Shown here piece after piece: positions 1-8,099 of a stretch of 27,086 bases of DNA. Below the pieces are notes generated by a model. It was not told where the DNA came from and searched no databases. It saw only the letters and a program-made list of their open reading frames with translations. The number at the start of each line of letters is the position of its first letter. Within the stretch, counting starts at the first letter, position 1. The translations under genes were made by a program, and so were the position numbers. Source of the DNA: a virus; the IMG/VR virus record IMGVR_UViG_3300017971_000680, positions 1-27,086 of that record; one strand, written 5' to 3'.

Positions 1-2
1 AA

Positions 3-335
3 GATGTGGCTGCGAACATGGCGGCGGCGTTGGGTGGGTTGAGAGCGGTCGAAGCGGTGAACGTCGCGAACGATAAAGTGACCCGGGCCGAACCGTTGGA
101 AGCGATAATCGAGCATGGCCGGTTCCACGTGTTACGCGCTCCCTGGAACGACATATTTTACGAGCAGATGTCGCAGTTTCCGAGCAGCAACGTGCATGAC
201 GACGCGATAGACGTGGTCTCTGGCGGGTACCATATGTTGGCGGCGATACACGGTGTCGAAGGGAAAGAGGAACCGGTGTTCAACGCGTATAGCCGGTACG
301 GTGGGTTGATACCGGAAGTCGGCGAGTTCTGGTAG
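3..335 (+). CDS. terL: Terminase large subunit, C-terminal fragment
   Basis: The reading frame is open from the left edge, so only the last 110 or so residues are present. This is the end of the nuclease half of the phage DNA-packaging motor, which cuts concatemeric DNA at the portal. Seen: a K-x-x-R-A-E-P-L stretch, then a W-N-D-x-F block, then F-P-x-S-N-V-H-D-D-A-I-D, the usual last acidic motif of TerL nuclease domains followed by a small helical tail. The portal gene starts 13 bases downstream, the standard packaging-module order. The GTG at 6 is not a real start, since the frame continues upstream. Confidence 0.88.
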   Translation, partial: DVAANMAAALGGLRAVEAVNVANDKVTRAEPLEAIIEHGRFHVLRAPWNDIFYEQMSQFPSSNVHDDAIDVVSGGYHMLAAIHGVEGKEEPVFNAYSRYGGLIPEVGEFW

Positions 336-348
336 AGAGGATACGAAT

Positions 349-1842
349 ATGGACGAGGACAAAGAAACGCAGTTCGTGCTGGAAGATATAGCCGTTGACT
401 TGAATCGGCTGATGGAAGCCCGGGCAGTAGCGCTTGGGTTGCGGGAATCGACGCTAACACCGGCAGAGCTTATACTCCGGGAGCAAGATCGCGGCTACAT
501 AAAATGTGGTGCGGGTGACAGCGCTCTCGATATGTCCGCCACCGACCGGAACCGGATGGTCAGAATGGCCAGGATTTACGGCCAGCACGACTCGCTCTCG
601 AAACAGATTGTTCGGCTATACACGGCGTACACGTTTGCCGGGGCCGGGTTGACCTATAGCGCGGAGAAACATCCGAGGTCACAGGAAGTGATCGACCGGT
701 TCTGGAAATCGAGGGCTAACCGGTGGGCGTTCTCGGGTCAAGGGCAGTGGCGGTTGAGCGACCGGTTACAGATCGACGGTGAGCTGTTCTTGGTATTGTT
801 CGTCGGGTCGAAACCTGGCGACGTGAAAGTCCGGCAGATAGACCCGTTACAGATCGTCGATATTGCGACGGATCCGGATGACGAGATCACCCCGAGGTAC
901 TACATCCGCAAATGGACCGACCGGAAAGGGACACAGCGGCGGCGGGTCTACCGTGATTGGACGAACCTGAACAACGAGGACGGTGCCGATGCCGAGGGGA
1001 ATATCATCAACGCGCAAGACAGAGACCTCCAGCTCGATCCGGTGATCTACCATGTGACGATCAACTCGTTGGGGTTACGAGGGAACACCCAGTTGTCGAC
1101 GGTGATGCAATGGAGCAAAGCGCACCGCCAGTTTATCCGTGCGCGGTTGGCCTACGAGCTCGCCTTGACGATGTTCGCCTGGGACAAGGAAGTGGCTGGT
1201 GGTCAGAAAGCGGTTGATACGATTATCGCGAAATACCAGAGCACCTACGGGTCAAGCGGTGAAGAGGACAGGCCTCCGCCAGCGCCTGGGTCGACCTACG
1301 TCCACAATCCGCGGACAGCGTTAAAGCCGCACCATTATACGAGCGGTGCGGGTGACGCGCAGACGGATGCGAACATGTTGATCATGATGGTAGGTGTCGG
1401 CGCGTGCGTGTTCCCGCACTATCTCGGGGCAGGCGAAGCCTTCCGGCTGGCCACAGCCAAAGCGATGGAAGCGCCGATGCTGAAAAACTTCCTCGGGTAT
1501 CGCCGGTTGTGGATTGACACCTTCGAGGACGTTTTCGGGTTTGTGCTCGAACGCGGGAACGTGCCTGAGACGGACCGGTACTTCGACGTGTCGTTACCGC
1601 CGATCATGCCGGAGGATATTGTCGCGATGGCGACCGTGTTCGAGAAGTTGCGTACAGCGACACCTGACGTGTTCGAAACCGAATCGGTCCAGAAACGGGC
1701 GCTCGGGCTGCTCGGCATCAAAGACGTGGACGAGGTGTTGAAGCAGATCAGTGGTGACGGGAAGGAACCTGTCGGAGAGAGTGCGGTTGCCCGACTACTT
1801 GCGCGGGAGTTGAACCGAATGAGGGCCGAGGTTCGCTCATGA
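349..1842 (+). CDS. Portal protein
   Basis: 497 residues, normal for a siphophage portal. It forms the dodecameric ring at the capsid vertex through which DNA enters and to which the terminase and neck dock. Seen: an N-terminal region with DSLSKQIVRLYTAY-like helices, a central beta-rich wing with VRQIDPLQIVDI (portals often have a D-P-x-x-v motif here), a helical stem (residues about 250-300), and a Pro/Gly-rich loop followed by a long C-terminal crown helix ending in basic residues. The ATG has an AGAGAGGA SD 9-15 bases upstream. It follows TerL and overlaps the MuF-like gene by ATGA. Family assigned from order and general pattern, not alignment. Confidence 0.88.
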   Translation: MDEDKETQFVLEDIAVDLNRLMEARAVALGLRESTLTPAELILREQDRGYIKCGAGDSALDMSATDRNRMVRMARIYGQHDSLSKQIVRLYTAYTFAGAGLTYSAEKHPRSQEVIDRFWKSRANRWAFSGQGQWRLSDRLQIDGELFLVLFVGSKPGDVKVRQIDPLQIVDIATDPDDEITPRYYIRKWTDRKGTQRRRVYRDWTNLNNEDGADAEGNIINAQDRDLQLDPVIYHVTINSLGLRGNTQLSTVMQWSKAHRQFIRARLAYELALTMFAWDKEVAGGQKAVDTIIAKYQSTYGSSGEEDRPPPAPGSTYVHNPRTALKPHHYTSGAGDAQTDANMLIMMVGVGACVFPHYLGAGEAFRLATAKAMEAPMLKNFLGYRRLWIDTFEDVFGFVLERGNVPETDRYFDVSLPPIMPEDIVAMATVFEKLRTATPDVFETESVQKRALGLLGIKDVDEVLKQISGDGKEPVGESAVARLLARELNRMRAEVRS

Positions 1843-2708
1843 GCGAGCTCACGAACGATTGGATTGAAAAGGTGACCGCTGAGTTGTTGGCCGCTGCCCG
1901 AGGTGGAGTCTTTTCGCCTGAAGCACAACGTCATGCTGCTCGGTTGACACGGAAGCTCCAGTCGTATTTTCGCCGTATCCGGTCGACGTTCCCGATGGAC
2001 ATGGTCATGCAGAGGGCGAGACAGCATCTGGCCACCATGCAGGAAGCCATGACGCCGGTCGAGGAGGAGTTTTACGTTTCGCTGGCAGAATGGTCGGCAG
2101 GTGAACGGGAAGTGTTGGACGTCATGTTCATCGAGTCGATCAACGGTACTACCAGGGACGGGTACGCTATCAAGACAACCGAGTACGCGGATATGTATGG
2201 GTTGCCGGTGCCGCAGAATATCAACGCGATGGTGCCGAACCGTGTGCTCGAGTGGGTGCCCGGTCATAGCGCAACGTTGGTCAAAGGTATCACCGAGACG
2301 ACCAGGAAACAGTTGGCCGGGGTGATAGCGACAGGTCTGAAAGAACAGTTGTCGCCACCACAGATCGCAAAGGAGATCGGCGCCAAGTTTCGGGAGTACA
2401 GCGAACGACGGTGTGAGTTGATAGCGTTGACTGAGACGCACAACGCGTTGGCCGAAGGGTCGTGGAGGGCAGCAGACGATGTGGGCTCACAGGAGAAGAG
2501 CTCGATCACGACTGGTTTGGCGAACGTCTGCGACGTCTGTCTGGATAACGCGGCGGAAGGATGGATCAGTATTGATGACGAGTTTCCGAGCGGTCATGTA
2601 CACAACCCGTTTCATCCTGGCTGCCACTGTGACGTGCTGTATCGGGGCGCGACGAAATCGAGTGTGGAGGACCAGATTGCGGGGCTAGTTGCAGCCCTAG
2701 GCGGATGA
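1839..2708 (+). CDS. MuF-like minor head (head morphogenesis) protein
   Basis: 289 residues. MuF-like proteins sit inside or at the portal vertex and help head assembly. Seen: an N-terminal helical region, then a C-terminal half with the MuF signature: R-C-E-L-I-A-L-T-E-T-H-N-A at about 196-208, then a cysteine pair (V-C-D-V-C) and a closing H-P-x-C-H-C-D motif, the typical end of this fold. The start overlaps the portal stop as ATGA, and its own stop overlaps the next small gene the same way, so translation is probably coupled. No toxin domain is attached, unlike some MuF proteins. Confidence 0.85.
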   Translation: MSELTNDWIEKVTAELLAAARGGVFSPEAQRHAARLTRKLQSYFRRIRSTFPMDMVMQRARQHLATMQEAMTPVEEEFYVSLAEWSAGEREVLDVMFIESINGTTRDGYAIKTTEYADMYGLPVPQNINAMVPNRVLEWVPGHSATLVKGITETTRKQLAGVIATGLKEQLSPPQIAKEIGAKFREYSERRCELIALTETHNALAEGSWRAADDVGSQEKSSITTGLANVCDVCLDNAAEGWISIDDEFPSGHVHNPFHPGCHCDVLYRGATKSSVEDQIAGLVAALGG

Positions 2709-2911
2709 ATCTGAAGCCGACACGAGAGCATACGGGTAGCGGCATGAAAAAGGTTGGCGAGGCGACGGTGAAAGTGGCCCTCGAGGTGACCGATAATTTT
2801 TTGCTTGCAGAACGGCAATCGATTCTGATAAAATTAGGGGCGGTCGAAGAAGAACTGATTCGGCGAGGCAGGTTGAGACAACGGAGCGTGACGCCCAAGA
2901 GGAAACGATGA
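2705..2911 (+). CDS. Small hypothetical protein (68 aa)
   Basis: Not recognised. 68 residues, mixed charge, with no signal peptide, membrane segment or cysteine motif. The central part is likely helical (a V-K-V-A-L-E-V-T-D run, then E-E-E-L-I-R-R) and the end is very basic, P-K-R-K-R. It is held in place by ATGA overlaps with the MuF gene before it and the next gene after it. Its last codons (AAGAGGAAACGATGA) also carry the SD for the next gene, which may explain the basic tail. Confidence 0.6.
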   Translation: MNLKPTREHTGSGMKKVGEATVKVALEVTDNFLLAERQSILIKLGAVEEELIRRGRLRQRSVTPKRKR

Positions 2912-3117
2912 GCGGCTTGTGGTTGGTGGGGAAGTTCATAGCTGAGACACCGGACGGGAACGTTTGGGACTTCCAGGGTATCTTCACCACGAAAAAGAAG
3001 GCAATCGCTGCATGTAAAGAGCAATCGTATTTCGTCGCACCGGTGGAACCTAATGAAGAGCTACGAGACGAGACAATGGCTTTCCCGAAAGCGGAGTACC
3101 CGAAGAGGAAACGATGA
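2908..3117 (+). CDS. Small hypothetical protein (69 aa)
   Basis: Not recognised. Residues 1-45 look like a small beta-rich domain (W-L-V-G-K-F, then a D-G-N-V-W-D-F-Q-G-I-F run, then T-T-K-K-K-A-I-A-A-C), resembling small phage proteins with a strand-strand-helix layout. The C-terminus is P-K-R-K-R, identical to that of the preceding unrelated gene, because both end with the same SD-bearing sequence. It overlaps by ATGA at both ends. Confidence 0.6.
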   Translation: MSGLWLVGKFIAETPDGNVWDFQGIFTTKKKAIAACKEQSYFVAPVEPNEELRDETMAFPKAEYPKRKR

Positions 3118-3527
3118 AAGTGTTGGGATGGTTGTTCCGATGCGTGGAACGTGTGGTTCGGCAGTTTGTCGAGCCATGTCCAATATGCGGGAGCAAACCA
3201 GAGGTAGCCTTTTTCAAGAGGGACTATACGATCTTCGCGCATGAACCAGATCAGGCCTTGTATCGTTGCCGGATACTGTGTCGGGCCTGTGGTATCAAGA
3301 CGATTCCGGAACCCGTCTCTACTTTACGGCTCGCCATTCATGAATCATTGTCAGCATGGAACTCAGCGGATGGTAGAGATGAAGCGCAGCGATCTTATGC
3401 CCAGAATGCTGACATCCTTGATACGAAAGCGATTCCGGCAAATGTTGAACTGGCGCCGGGGATCGTCTGCTACAAACCGTATGCTCGGGCAATGGCGGAG
3501 AAAATCAAAGCGATCATAGCGAAATAA
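3114..3527 (+). CDS. Lar-like zinc-ribbon protein (putative restriction alleviation)
   Basis: 137 residues. Seen: C22-P-I-C25-G-S near the start, then C56-x-x-C59-G, then A-W-N at 81-83. This C-P-x-C-G-S ... C-x-x-C-G ... x-W-N pattern is the hallmark of Lar-type restriction-alleviation proteins, whose Rac prophage member modifies type I restriction activity. Many Lar-like phage proteins have unknown roles, so the function is inferred. The C-terminal 50 residues lie beyond the usual Lar length and are not recognised. It is the last gene of a coupled block (MuF, two small genes, this gene), and a terminator follows within 30 bases. Confidence 0.6.
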   Translation: MKVLGWLFRCVERVVRQFVEPCPICGSKPEVAFFKRDYTIFAHEPDQALYRCRILCRACGIKTIPEPVSTLRLAIHESLSAWNSADGRDEAQRSYAQNADILDTKAIPANVELAPGIVCYKPYARAMAEKIKAIIAK

Positions 3528-3553
3528 CAACATAGCCACCGGGTCGTAGACTC

Positions 3554-3618
3554 AGCGGCGCATCAGACAGACTAGCGGGAATCACTCGCCGGTCTATTTG
3601 GTGCGCCGCTTTTTGTTT
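3554..3618 (+). terminator. Probable rho-independent terminator after the Lar-like gene
   Basis: AGCGGCGCA (3554-3562) pairs perfectly with TGCGCCGCT (3602-3610), followed by TTTTGTTT. A smaller inner stem (AGAC with GTCT) lies in the 39-base loop. The stem-plus-T-run is typical of an intrinsic terminator. It may partly insulate the packaging block from the protease/capsid genes. Confidence 0.7.
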
Positions 3619-3641
3619 GTGCTCCGGGAGATCGAGACGAA

Positions 3642-5594
3642 ATGCCGTACACACCTAACAGCGCGAACCTACCAAAAAACGTGAGGAACGAACCGGAACC
3701 GGTACGTCGGCAGTGGTGCGCTGTCTGGAACAGCGAATACGAGAAGAGACGGAAGGAAGGGATGTCGCACAAGGACGCCGAGGCTCGAGCGTTCCAGCTA
3801 GCCAATGGAGTGTTGAAAAAGATGCAGCAGTCACGAGGTGAAGGACAAGGGGTCGGTGGGCCGAGACAAGGGGACGGTGGTGCGGACATTTGTGTCTGCC
3901 CGAAATGCGGCTATGAGACCGAGCACGACCGAGGCACTCCCTGTACGGAGATCAAGTGTGCCAAATGCGGCACGCCGATGACCGGCAAGACGACAGTAAA
4001 GGAGTCGGCTCTCATGGACGTGATGGATCAGTTGTTGCTCGAATCGGGCCAGCGAGAAGTCTCGGAAGAGACGTTGGCCGAGTTGAACCGGATAGTGGAC
4101 GAGTCCGCTGCCGATACGCCGTCATCCAATCTCGAGGACCGTGCGGACCAGTTGTTAGTCGAGATACGGGAGGCGCGGTTACTCAAGAGCGAAGAGGGTG
4201 GCGTGAAGTTGCCCAAGGAGGCTTACGCTTACGTTGGCGATCCGGAGAAGGTGACCACGTGGAAGCTGCCGTTATGGGAGGGCACGGAGAAGAAGGTCAC
4301 GAAAGCGAAGCTCGGCCAGGCGGCAGCGGCTTTAACGTCGGGCGGGTTCCGAGGGCAGACGGTGAAACTGCCGAAAGCGGCTATACCAGCGGTGAAAGCG
4401 CGTATCCGCCGCGAGTACCGGAAGCTCGGCGTGCCGGTGGAGAAGATGCCCCGGTCGCTCCGGGAATCGATCTCGAGGTCGTTGCTCGAGCACATAACGG
4501 GGATCGAAATCACCGAATCTGTGGCAGACCAGATCGCCAAAGGTATCGTGCCGGTCCGGGTGATCAAGCCCGGCTGGAATTGGGACAAGACGTTTTACTA
4601 CACGGCAGAGGCGCTGGCAGATATCGCACAGAAGTTCGAGGGGATCAAGATGTACTGCGATCATCCGCGACCGTCTGATGACCGGGAGCTACCCGAACGG
4701 TCTGTCCGGGATTGGGTGGCGGTGCTCAGAAACTGCAAGGTGGCTAGGAGCGGCGCGGTAGTCGGCGAGGCGCATATACACGCCGCTTGGTTCAAGGAGT
4801 TGCTGGCAGGCATGGCGGAAGCTGGCACGTTGAACGAGATGGGCGTATCCGTTGTCGGTGTCGCGGCGGGCGCACGAGGGAGGGTTGAAGGACACGACAC
4901 CGTGATTGTCGAGTCGGTTGAGAAAGCCAGATGCTGCGATTTCGTCACAGAACCAGGGGCGGGCGGCGGAGTTGGGTTCACTGAGAGCAGACGGGCCGAG
5001 CTCTACGAGCTAGAGAACGACCTCGATCTGGTCGGTGAAAGCGACCTGCGCGAACGCAGACCGGACCTCGTGACGGAGATCGAAGCGAAAGCGGTCAGAG
5101 AAGCGAAACAGAAGAAGGAGGAAAGGAAGATGGATTTGGAACAGGAACTCCGGGAAGTGAAGGAGTCGCTTGCGGCCGCCGAGAAGGAGAACGAGCGGTT
5201 GAAAGGCGAGCTCGAGGCTGCCCAGACGAAGATGAAAGAGTCTGAGGGCAAGCTGGCCGAGTATCAGAAGAAAGAGGCTCAGGTCGAAGTCCAGAAAGAG
5301 GTCGACACCATCCTCGAAAGCGAGAAGTACAAGGGGATGCCGGAAGAGACCAAGAGACGGGTCAAGGCGCAGTTTGCCGAGTCAACCTCGAAAGAGGGTA
5401 TCGCGGAAGCTGTTGAGGAAGAGCGGCTCTACCTTGTGGAACTGAGCAAGGGCGGCGTCGTGAAGGACCTCGGGGCCAGCGGGCCGCCTGACGCCGATCC
5501 GGAGAAGGTGGAAGCTGAACTCCGGGAATCGTTCAAGCGGTTGCATCCCGAGTATACGGACGAACAGCTTGAGGTGGCGGTCCGAGGTCGGTAG
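3642..5594 (+). CDS. Prohead protease with ChaB-like N-terminus and C-terminal scaffold domain
   Basis: 650 residues, long for a prohead protease, and apparently modular. Residues 1-62 look like ChaB (MPYTPNSANLPKNV start, W-x-x-x-W-N core). A zinc ribbon follows (C86/C89, C106/C109). Residues 188-263 hold a K-L-P-K-E-A-Y-A-Y-V ... R-G-Q-T-V-K-L-P domain often seen in phage head proteins. Residues 300-445 resemble a Mu-I/S78-like serine protease, with possible His341 (Y-C-D-H-P) and Ser403 (M-G-V-S-V-V-G) and a closing D-F-V-T-E-P-G-A-G-G block. From about 480 it is charged coiled coil, the expected scaffold. It sits just before decoration and major capsid genes. Catalytic residues are proposed from pattern only. 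Confidence 0.75.
   Translation: MPYTPNSANLPKNVRNEPEPVRRQWCAVWNSEYEKRRKEGMSHKDAEARAFQLANGVLKKMQQSRGEGQGVGGPRQGDGGADICVCPKCGYETEHDRGTPCTEIKCAKCGTPMTGKTTVKESALMDVMDQLLLESGQREVSEETLAELNRIVDESAADTPSSNLEDRADQLLVEIREARLLKSEEGGVKLPKEAYAYVGDPEKVTTWKLPLWEGTEKKVTKAKLGQAAAALTSGGFRGQTVKLPKAAIPAVKARIRREYRKLGVPVEKMPRSLRESISRSLLEHITGIEITESVADQIAKGIVPVRVIKPGWNWDKTFYYTAEALADIAQKFEGIKMYCDHPRPSDDRELPERSVRDWVAVLRNCKVARSGAVVGEAHIHAAWFKELLAGMAEAGTLNEMGVSVVGVAAGARGRVEGHDTVIVESVEKARCCDFVTEPGAGGGVGFTESRRAELYELENDLDLVGESDLRERRPDLVTEIEAKAVREAKQKKEERKMDLEQELREVKESLAAAEKENERLKGELEAAQTKMKESEGKLAEYQKKEAQVEVQKEVDTILESEKYKGMPEETKRRVKAQFAESTSKEGIAEAVEEERLYLVELSKGGVVKDLGASGPPDADPEKVEAELRESFKRLHPEYTDEQLEVAVRGR
5130..5594 (+). 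CDS. Nested in-frame scaffold protein (internal start)
   Basis: An ATG at 5130, codon 497 of the protease gene, is preceded by AAGGAGGA (5115-5122) at ideal spacing. Starting there gives a 154-residue protein made almost only of the Glu/Lys-rich coiled coil and the C-terminal helical segment. This matches the lambda C/Nu3 arrangement, where the scaffold is translated from inside the protease gene in the same frame. The position right at the protease-to-coiled-coil junction supports a real start. The SD could instead be a by-product of Lys/Glu codons (AAG AAG GAG GAA). Confidence 0.55.
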   Translation: MDLEQELREVKESLAAAEKENERLKGELEAAQTKMKESEGKLAEYQKKEAQVEVQKEVDTILESEKYKGMPEETKRRVKAQFAESTSKEGIAEAVEEERLYLVELSKGGVVKDLGASGPPDADPEKVEAELRESFKRLHPEYTDEQLEVAVRGR

Positions 5595-5654
5595 CGGCAG
5601 AACAAACGTGTCCAGTCTCGCAAAAAGCGGACAGGATAACAGGAGGAACCAAGG

Positions 5655-6464
5655 ATGTGTGGAAACTATGAAAGCGGAAGAACGTCACCTGGCGAGGCGA
5701 GCTCTACTTACGAAGGCCGGATAATTACGGTCCTCGAAAGTGAGATAACGCACCCGACCCATGATGACGGTCTGGTGGACAAGTACGACCCGGTGATGGT
5801 CGGGGACAGCATTGTCGGTGTCGCGATGTCGAGCGCTGCCGCCGCTACTGACCTGATCGCAGTTGACACGGAGGACATCTGGTATCTGCCGGTTAATGGG
5901 ACGGACGAAAGCGGGGACGTTGCGGTTGCTCCGGGAGACGTGATCTGGATATCGAGCGCGTGCGCCTTGAGCAAAGACAGCAGCGGCCGTCCGTTCGGTT
6001 GGGCTCTCGGCACTGTGGCGTCTGGTGCTTCCGGAACGTACATTGCCGTGAAAGTCCACGGCAATCAAGGTCAGGGGTTTAAGGTGGTCGATTTCATCAG
6101 CCAGACGGTTGCTATCGGCGACTTTACTGACAACACGGACGCGACCGGTTACGTCGATCTGACACCGACATTGCCGGCCGGGGCGATGCCGCTCGGATGC
6201 AAGTTCGTGGTGGCCACCGGGTTCACAGGCGATACGACAGCGGTTGTACAGGCTGGTGTCGCAGGGGATCTGGACCGGTTCACGGCAGATACCGCCCAGA
6301 GCGTGCTTGCAGCAGCGACAGTCGGATCGCTGGCTATTGCAGCGGACGCGTGTGACGGGATCAATGCAGCGGCCACAGTTCGTGTCACGGTAACTGGGGC
6401 AGCGGATTTTGGGAATATCAGTGCTGGCCAGATGACGGTGTACGTGTATTTCGTGAGAACGTAG
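5655..6464 (+). CDS. Head decoration protein (DUF2190-like) with extra C-terminal domain
   Basis: 269 residues, Ala/Gly/Thr/Val-rich and beta-like, with no transmembrane segment. Residues about 20-140 match the DUF2190 capsid-decoration pattern: an early G-D-S-I-V-G-V-A stretch, A-V-D-T-E-D-I-W-Y-L-P-V-N-G, then a V-A-P-G-D-V-I-W-I turn, ending in I-A-V-K-V-H. Residues about 143-269 are a second, separate beta-rich domain ending in V-Y-V-Y-F-V-R-T, probably the exposed knob. The strong AGGAGG SD lies 6-12 bases before the ATG. Its place between scaffold and major capsid is the usual one. Confidence 0.7.
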   Translation: MCGNYESGRTSPGEASSTYEGRIITVLESEITHPTHDDGLVDKYDPVMVGDSIVGVAMSSAAAATDLIAVDTEDIWYLPVNGTDESGDVAVAPGDVIWISSACALSKDSSGRPFGWALGTVASGASGTYIAVKVHGNQGQGFKVVDFISQTVAIGDFTDNTDATGYVDLTPTLPAGAMPLGCKFVVATGFTGDTTAVVQAGVAGDLDRFTADTAQSVLAAATVGSLAIAADACDGINAAATVRVTVTGAADFGNISAGQMTVYVYFVRT

Positions 6465-6512
6465 GCCGGGGCAACCTGACCATTGAGAACGGAAACGAGG
6501 AGGACCAAAGCA

Positions 6513-7655
6513 ATGGGTAAAGACGTGTTGCAGACTTTAGAGGGATGGGACGGTTTCTTCGCTGTCTCTGAGGCGAGGCGGCCTGCGGACTATCCTATAC
6601 GGATGAAGGAGACGATCGATCTCCTGACGAACGCGAGAGGGTTGGCACCGCATCGGGCAGAGTTTCTCATGCGAGAAGCCATGACGTCCGACGATTTCCC
6701 GTACCTGTTCGGAGACGTGCTCGATCGGCAAATGCTGGCTGCGTACAAGGCGGTTCAACCTGTCTGGCGGAACTTCGTCAGGTTCGACACGGTGAACAGG
6801 CTCTATCCGCTCGTTGGCGGTCGGCGGTTTGCGATGTCCGGCGGCGACCAGCTTCTGCCTGAAATCGCTGAGAAGGGCGAGTACCCGGCTTCGGATCGGG
6901 AGGAGACCAAGTACGACGTGTACGCCCGGGTGTACGGCCGTCAGTTCGATATTTCGTGGCGGACATTGTACAACAACGCGGGTGTCAAAGCGCTAAAAGA
7001 TACCCCGGAACAGTTTGGACGAGCGGCTGCGCGGACGGAACACCGGCTCGTGACGGCGACGTATGCCGGGGATGTCGGGACACACGCTGGCGGCAACCTG
7101 TACGAAGTGGGGGTCAACGCAAGCGCGAATGCGCTCACGATCGCGAACTTGTCAACGGGGATCGCCACAATGAACCAGTTGACGGATGCGAACGGTGAAC
7201 CGATAGAGAATACGCCGGTCCATCTGGTGGTCTGTCCGTCGCTGGAGGATACCGCCTGGGAAATCACGACAAGTCTGATCATGCAGTGGTTAGCTGATGC
7301 GGATGACGTGACACCGCCCGCGCCGTATGCGACAGCGAACCCGATCCCGAGACGAAAGTTGAAGGTCTGGGTGGACAAGTATCTTCCGATTGTTGACACG
7401 GTAAGCGACGACGAGGCGTGGTACCTGTTCAGCGATCCGAACGATATCGCGGCTATCGAGGTCGATTACGCTGAGGGACACGAGAGACCGGAAATCTGCA
7501 TGAAGGCGAGCAACAAGGTTGCCGTGAACGGCGGGACGATCAGTCCGTTCGAGGGCGATTTCGCTACGGACAACGTGTTTTACCGTGTTCGGCTGTGTTT
7601 CGGCGCGAACAAGCTCGATTGGCGAGCGACGTACATGGGCGGTTACCAGGGCTAG
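6513..7655 (+). CDS. Major capsid protein (HK97-fold, Mu gpT-like)
   Basis: 380 residues, normal for an HK97-fold shell protein. Seen: G-W-D-G-F-F-A-V-S-E-A-R near the N-terminus, a long helical segment with F-L-M-R-E-A-M-T-S-D-D-F-P, an R-R-F-A-M-S-G-G-D loop, an E-K-G-E-Y-P-A-S stretch, then Y-G-R-Q-F-D-I-S-W and the R-T-E-H-R helix, all resembling Mu gpT-like capsid proteins. A TTG at 6483 is in frame but weak. The ATG at 6513 has GAGGAGGA 9-16 bases upstream and was chosen. Hundreds of copies form the icosahedral shell, probably after scaffold removal by the protease two genes upstream. Confidence 0.85.
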   Translation: MGKDVLQTLEGWDGFFAVSEARRPADYPIRMKETIDLLTNARGLAPHRAEFLMREAMTSDDFPYLFGDVLDRQMLAAYKAVQPVWRNFVRFDTVNRLYPLVGGRRFAMSGGDQLLPEIAEKGEYPASDREETKYDVYARVYGRQFDISWRTLYNNAGVKALKDTPEQFGRAAARTEHRLVTATYAGDVGTHAGGNLYEVGVNASANALTIANLSTGIATMNQLTDANGEPIENTPVHLVVCPSLEDTAWEITTSLIMQWLADADDVTPPAPYATANPIPRRKLKVWVDKYLPIVDTVSDDEAWYLFSDPNDIAAIEVDYAEGHERPEICMKASNKVAVNGGTISPFEGDFATDNVFYRVRLCFGANKLDWRATYMGGYQG

Positions 7656-7702
7656 TGCGGTAGCTGATAAAGACCCTCGGCCATTCGGGGGACGCAGACA
7701 AA

Positions 7703-7733
7703 GGGGCGGTAGTCCGGCTGCTGCTACCGCTCC
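7703..7733 (+). other. Intergenic hairpin after the capsid gene
   Basis: GGGGCGGTAG (7703-7712) pairs with CTACCGCTCC (7724-7733) around an 11-base loop, with one G-T pair. A second smaller stem (CCCTCG with CGGGGG) lies just upstream. There is no T-run, so it is not a classic terminator. It could lower read-through from the very highly expressed capsid gene or protect its mRNA 3' end. Confidence 0.45.
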
Positions 7734-7751
7734 CGAGAACAGGAGCTCGAG

Positions 7752-8099
7752 ATGACAGACGTCGAGTTTGTCAGGTTACGGATCGGCGACGTTGCGAAAA
7801 CGATCTTCCCGAACGATACGGACATCCAGGCGTTCATAGACGCGAACAGCGGTGACCTCTGGTTAGCCGCTGCGGACGCGTGTATGGCGATCGCTGCCGA
7901 TGCTGGCAAGTACGCCAAAGTCCAGCGGATCGGCGAGTACGAGATCGACCGGACGAAAGTGCCAGGGATCATGATGAAACTGGCCCAAGAGTACCGGAAG
8001 ATGTCCGCTGAACAACCGGCAGACGGGTACTACGAACAGTCGCTGACTGACTGGAACGTGAACGAGATCATTTACAACGAGGCGTTGCGACAGTCGTGA
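7752..8099 (+). CDS. Head-tail connector (gp6/adaptor-like)
   Basis: 115 residues, mostly helical. It starts with a short acidic helix (T-D-V-E-F-V-R-L-R-I-G-D), followed by F-P-N-D-T-D-I-Q-A-F-I-D-A-N and an A-A-A-D-A-C-M-A-I-A-A-D helix. This pattern and size fit HK97 gp6/SPP1 gp15-like adaptors, which bind under the portal. The ATG has AACAGGAG upstream. The stop overlaps the next start as GTGA. Assigned mainly from position and helical content. Confidence 0.65.
   Translation: MTDVEFVRLRIGDVAKTIFPNDTDIQAFIDANSGDLWLAAADACMAIAADAGKYAKVQRIGEYEIDRTKVPGIMMKLAQEYRKMSAEQPADGYYEQSLTDWNVNEIIYNEALRQS

Noticed and set aside
1419-2441. 340-residue open frame on the minus strand
   Set aside because: It lies fully opposite the portal and MuF genes, has low-quality sequence rich in Ser/Arg, and no SD. 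It is a shadow of the GC-rich + strand genes.
7703-7733. Hairpin after the capsid gene as a true terminator
   Set aside because: No T-run follows. Kept only as a structured element.
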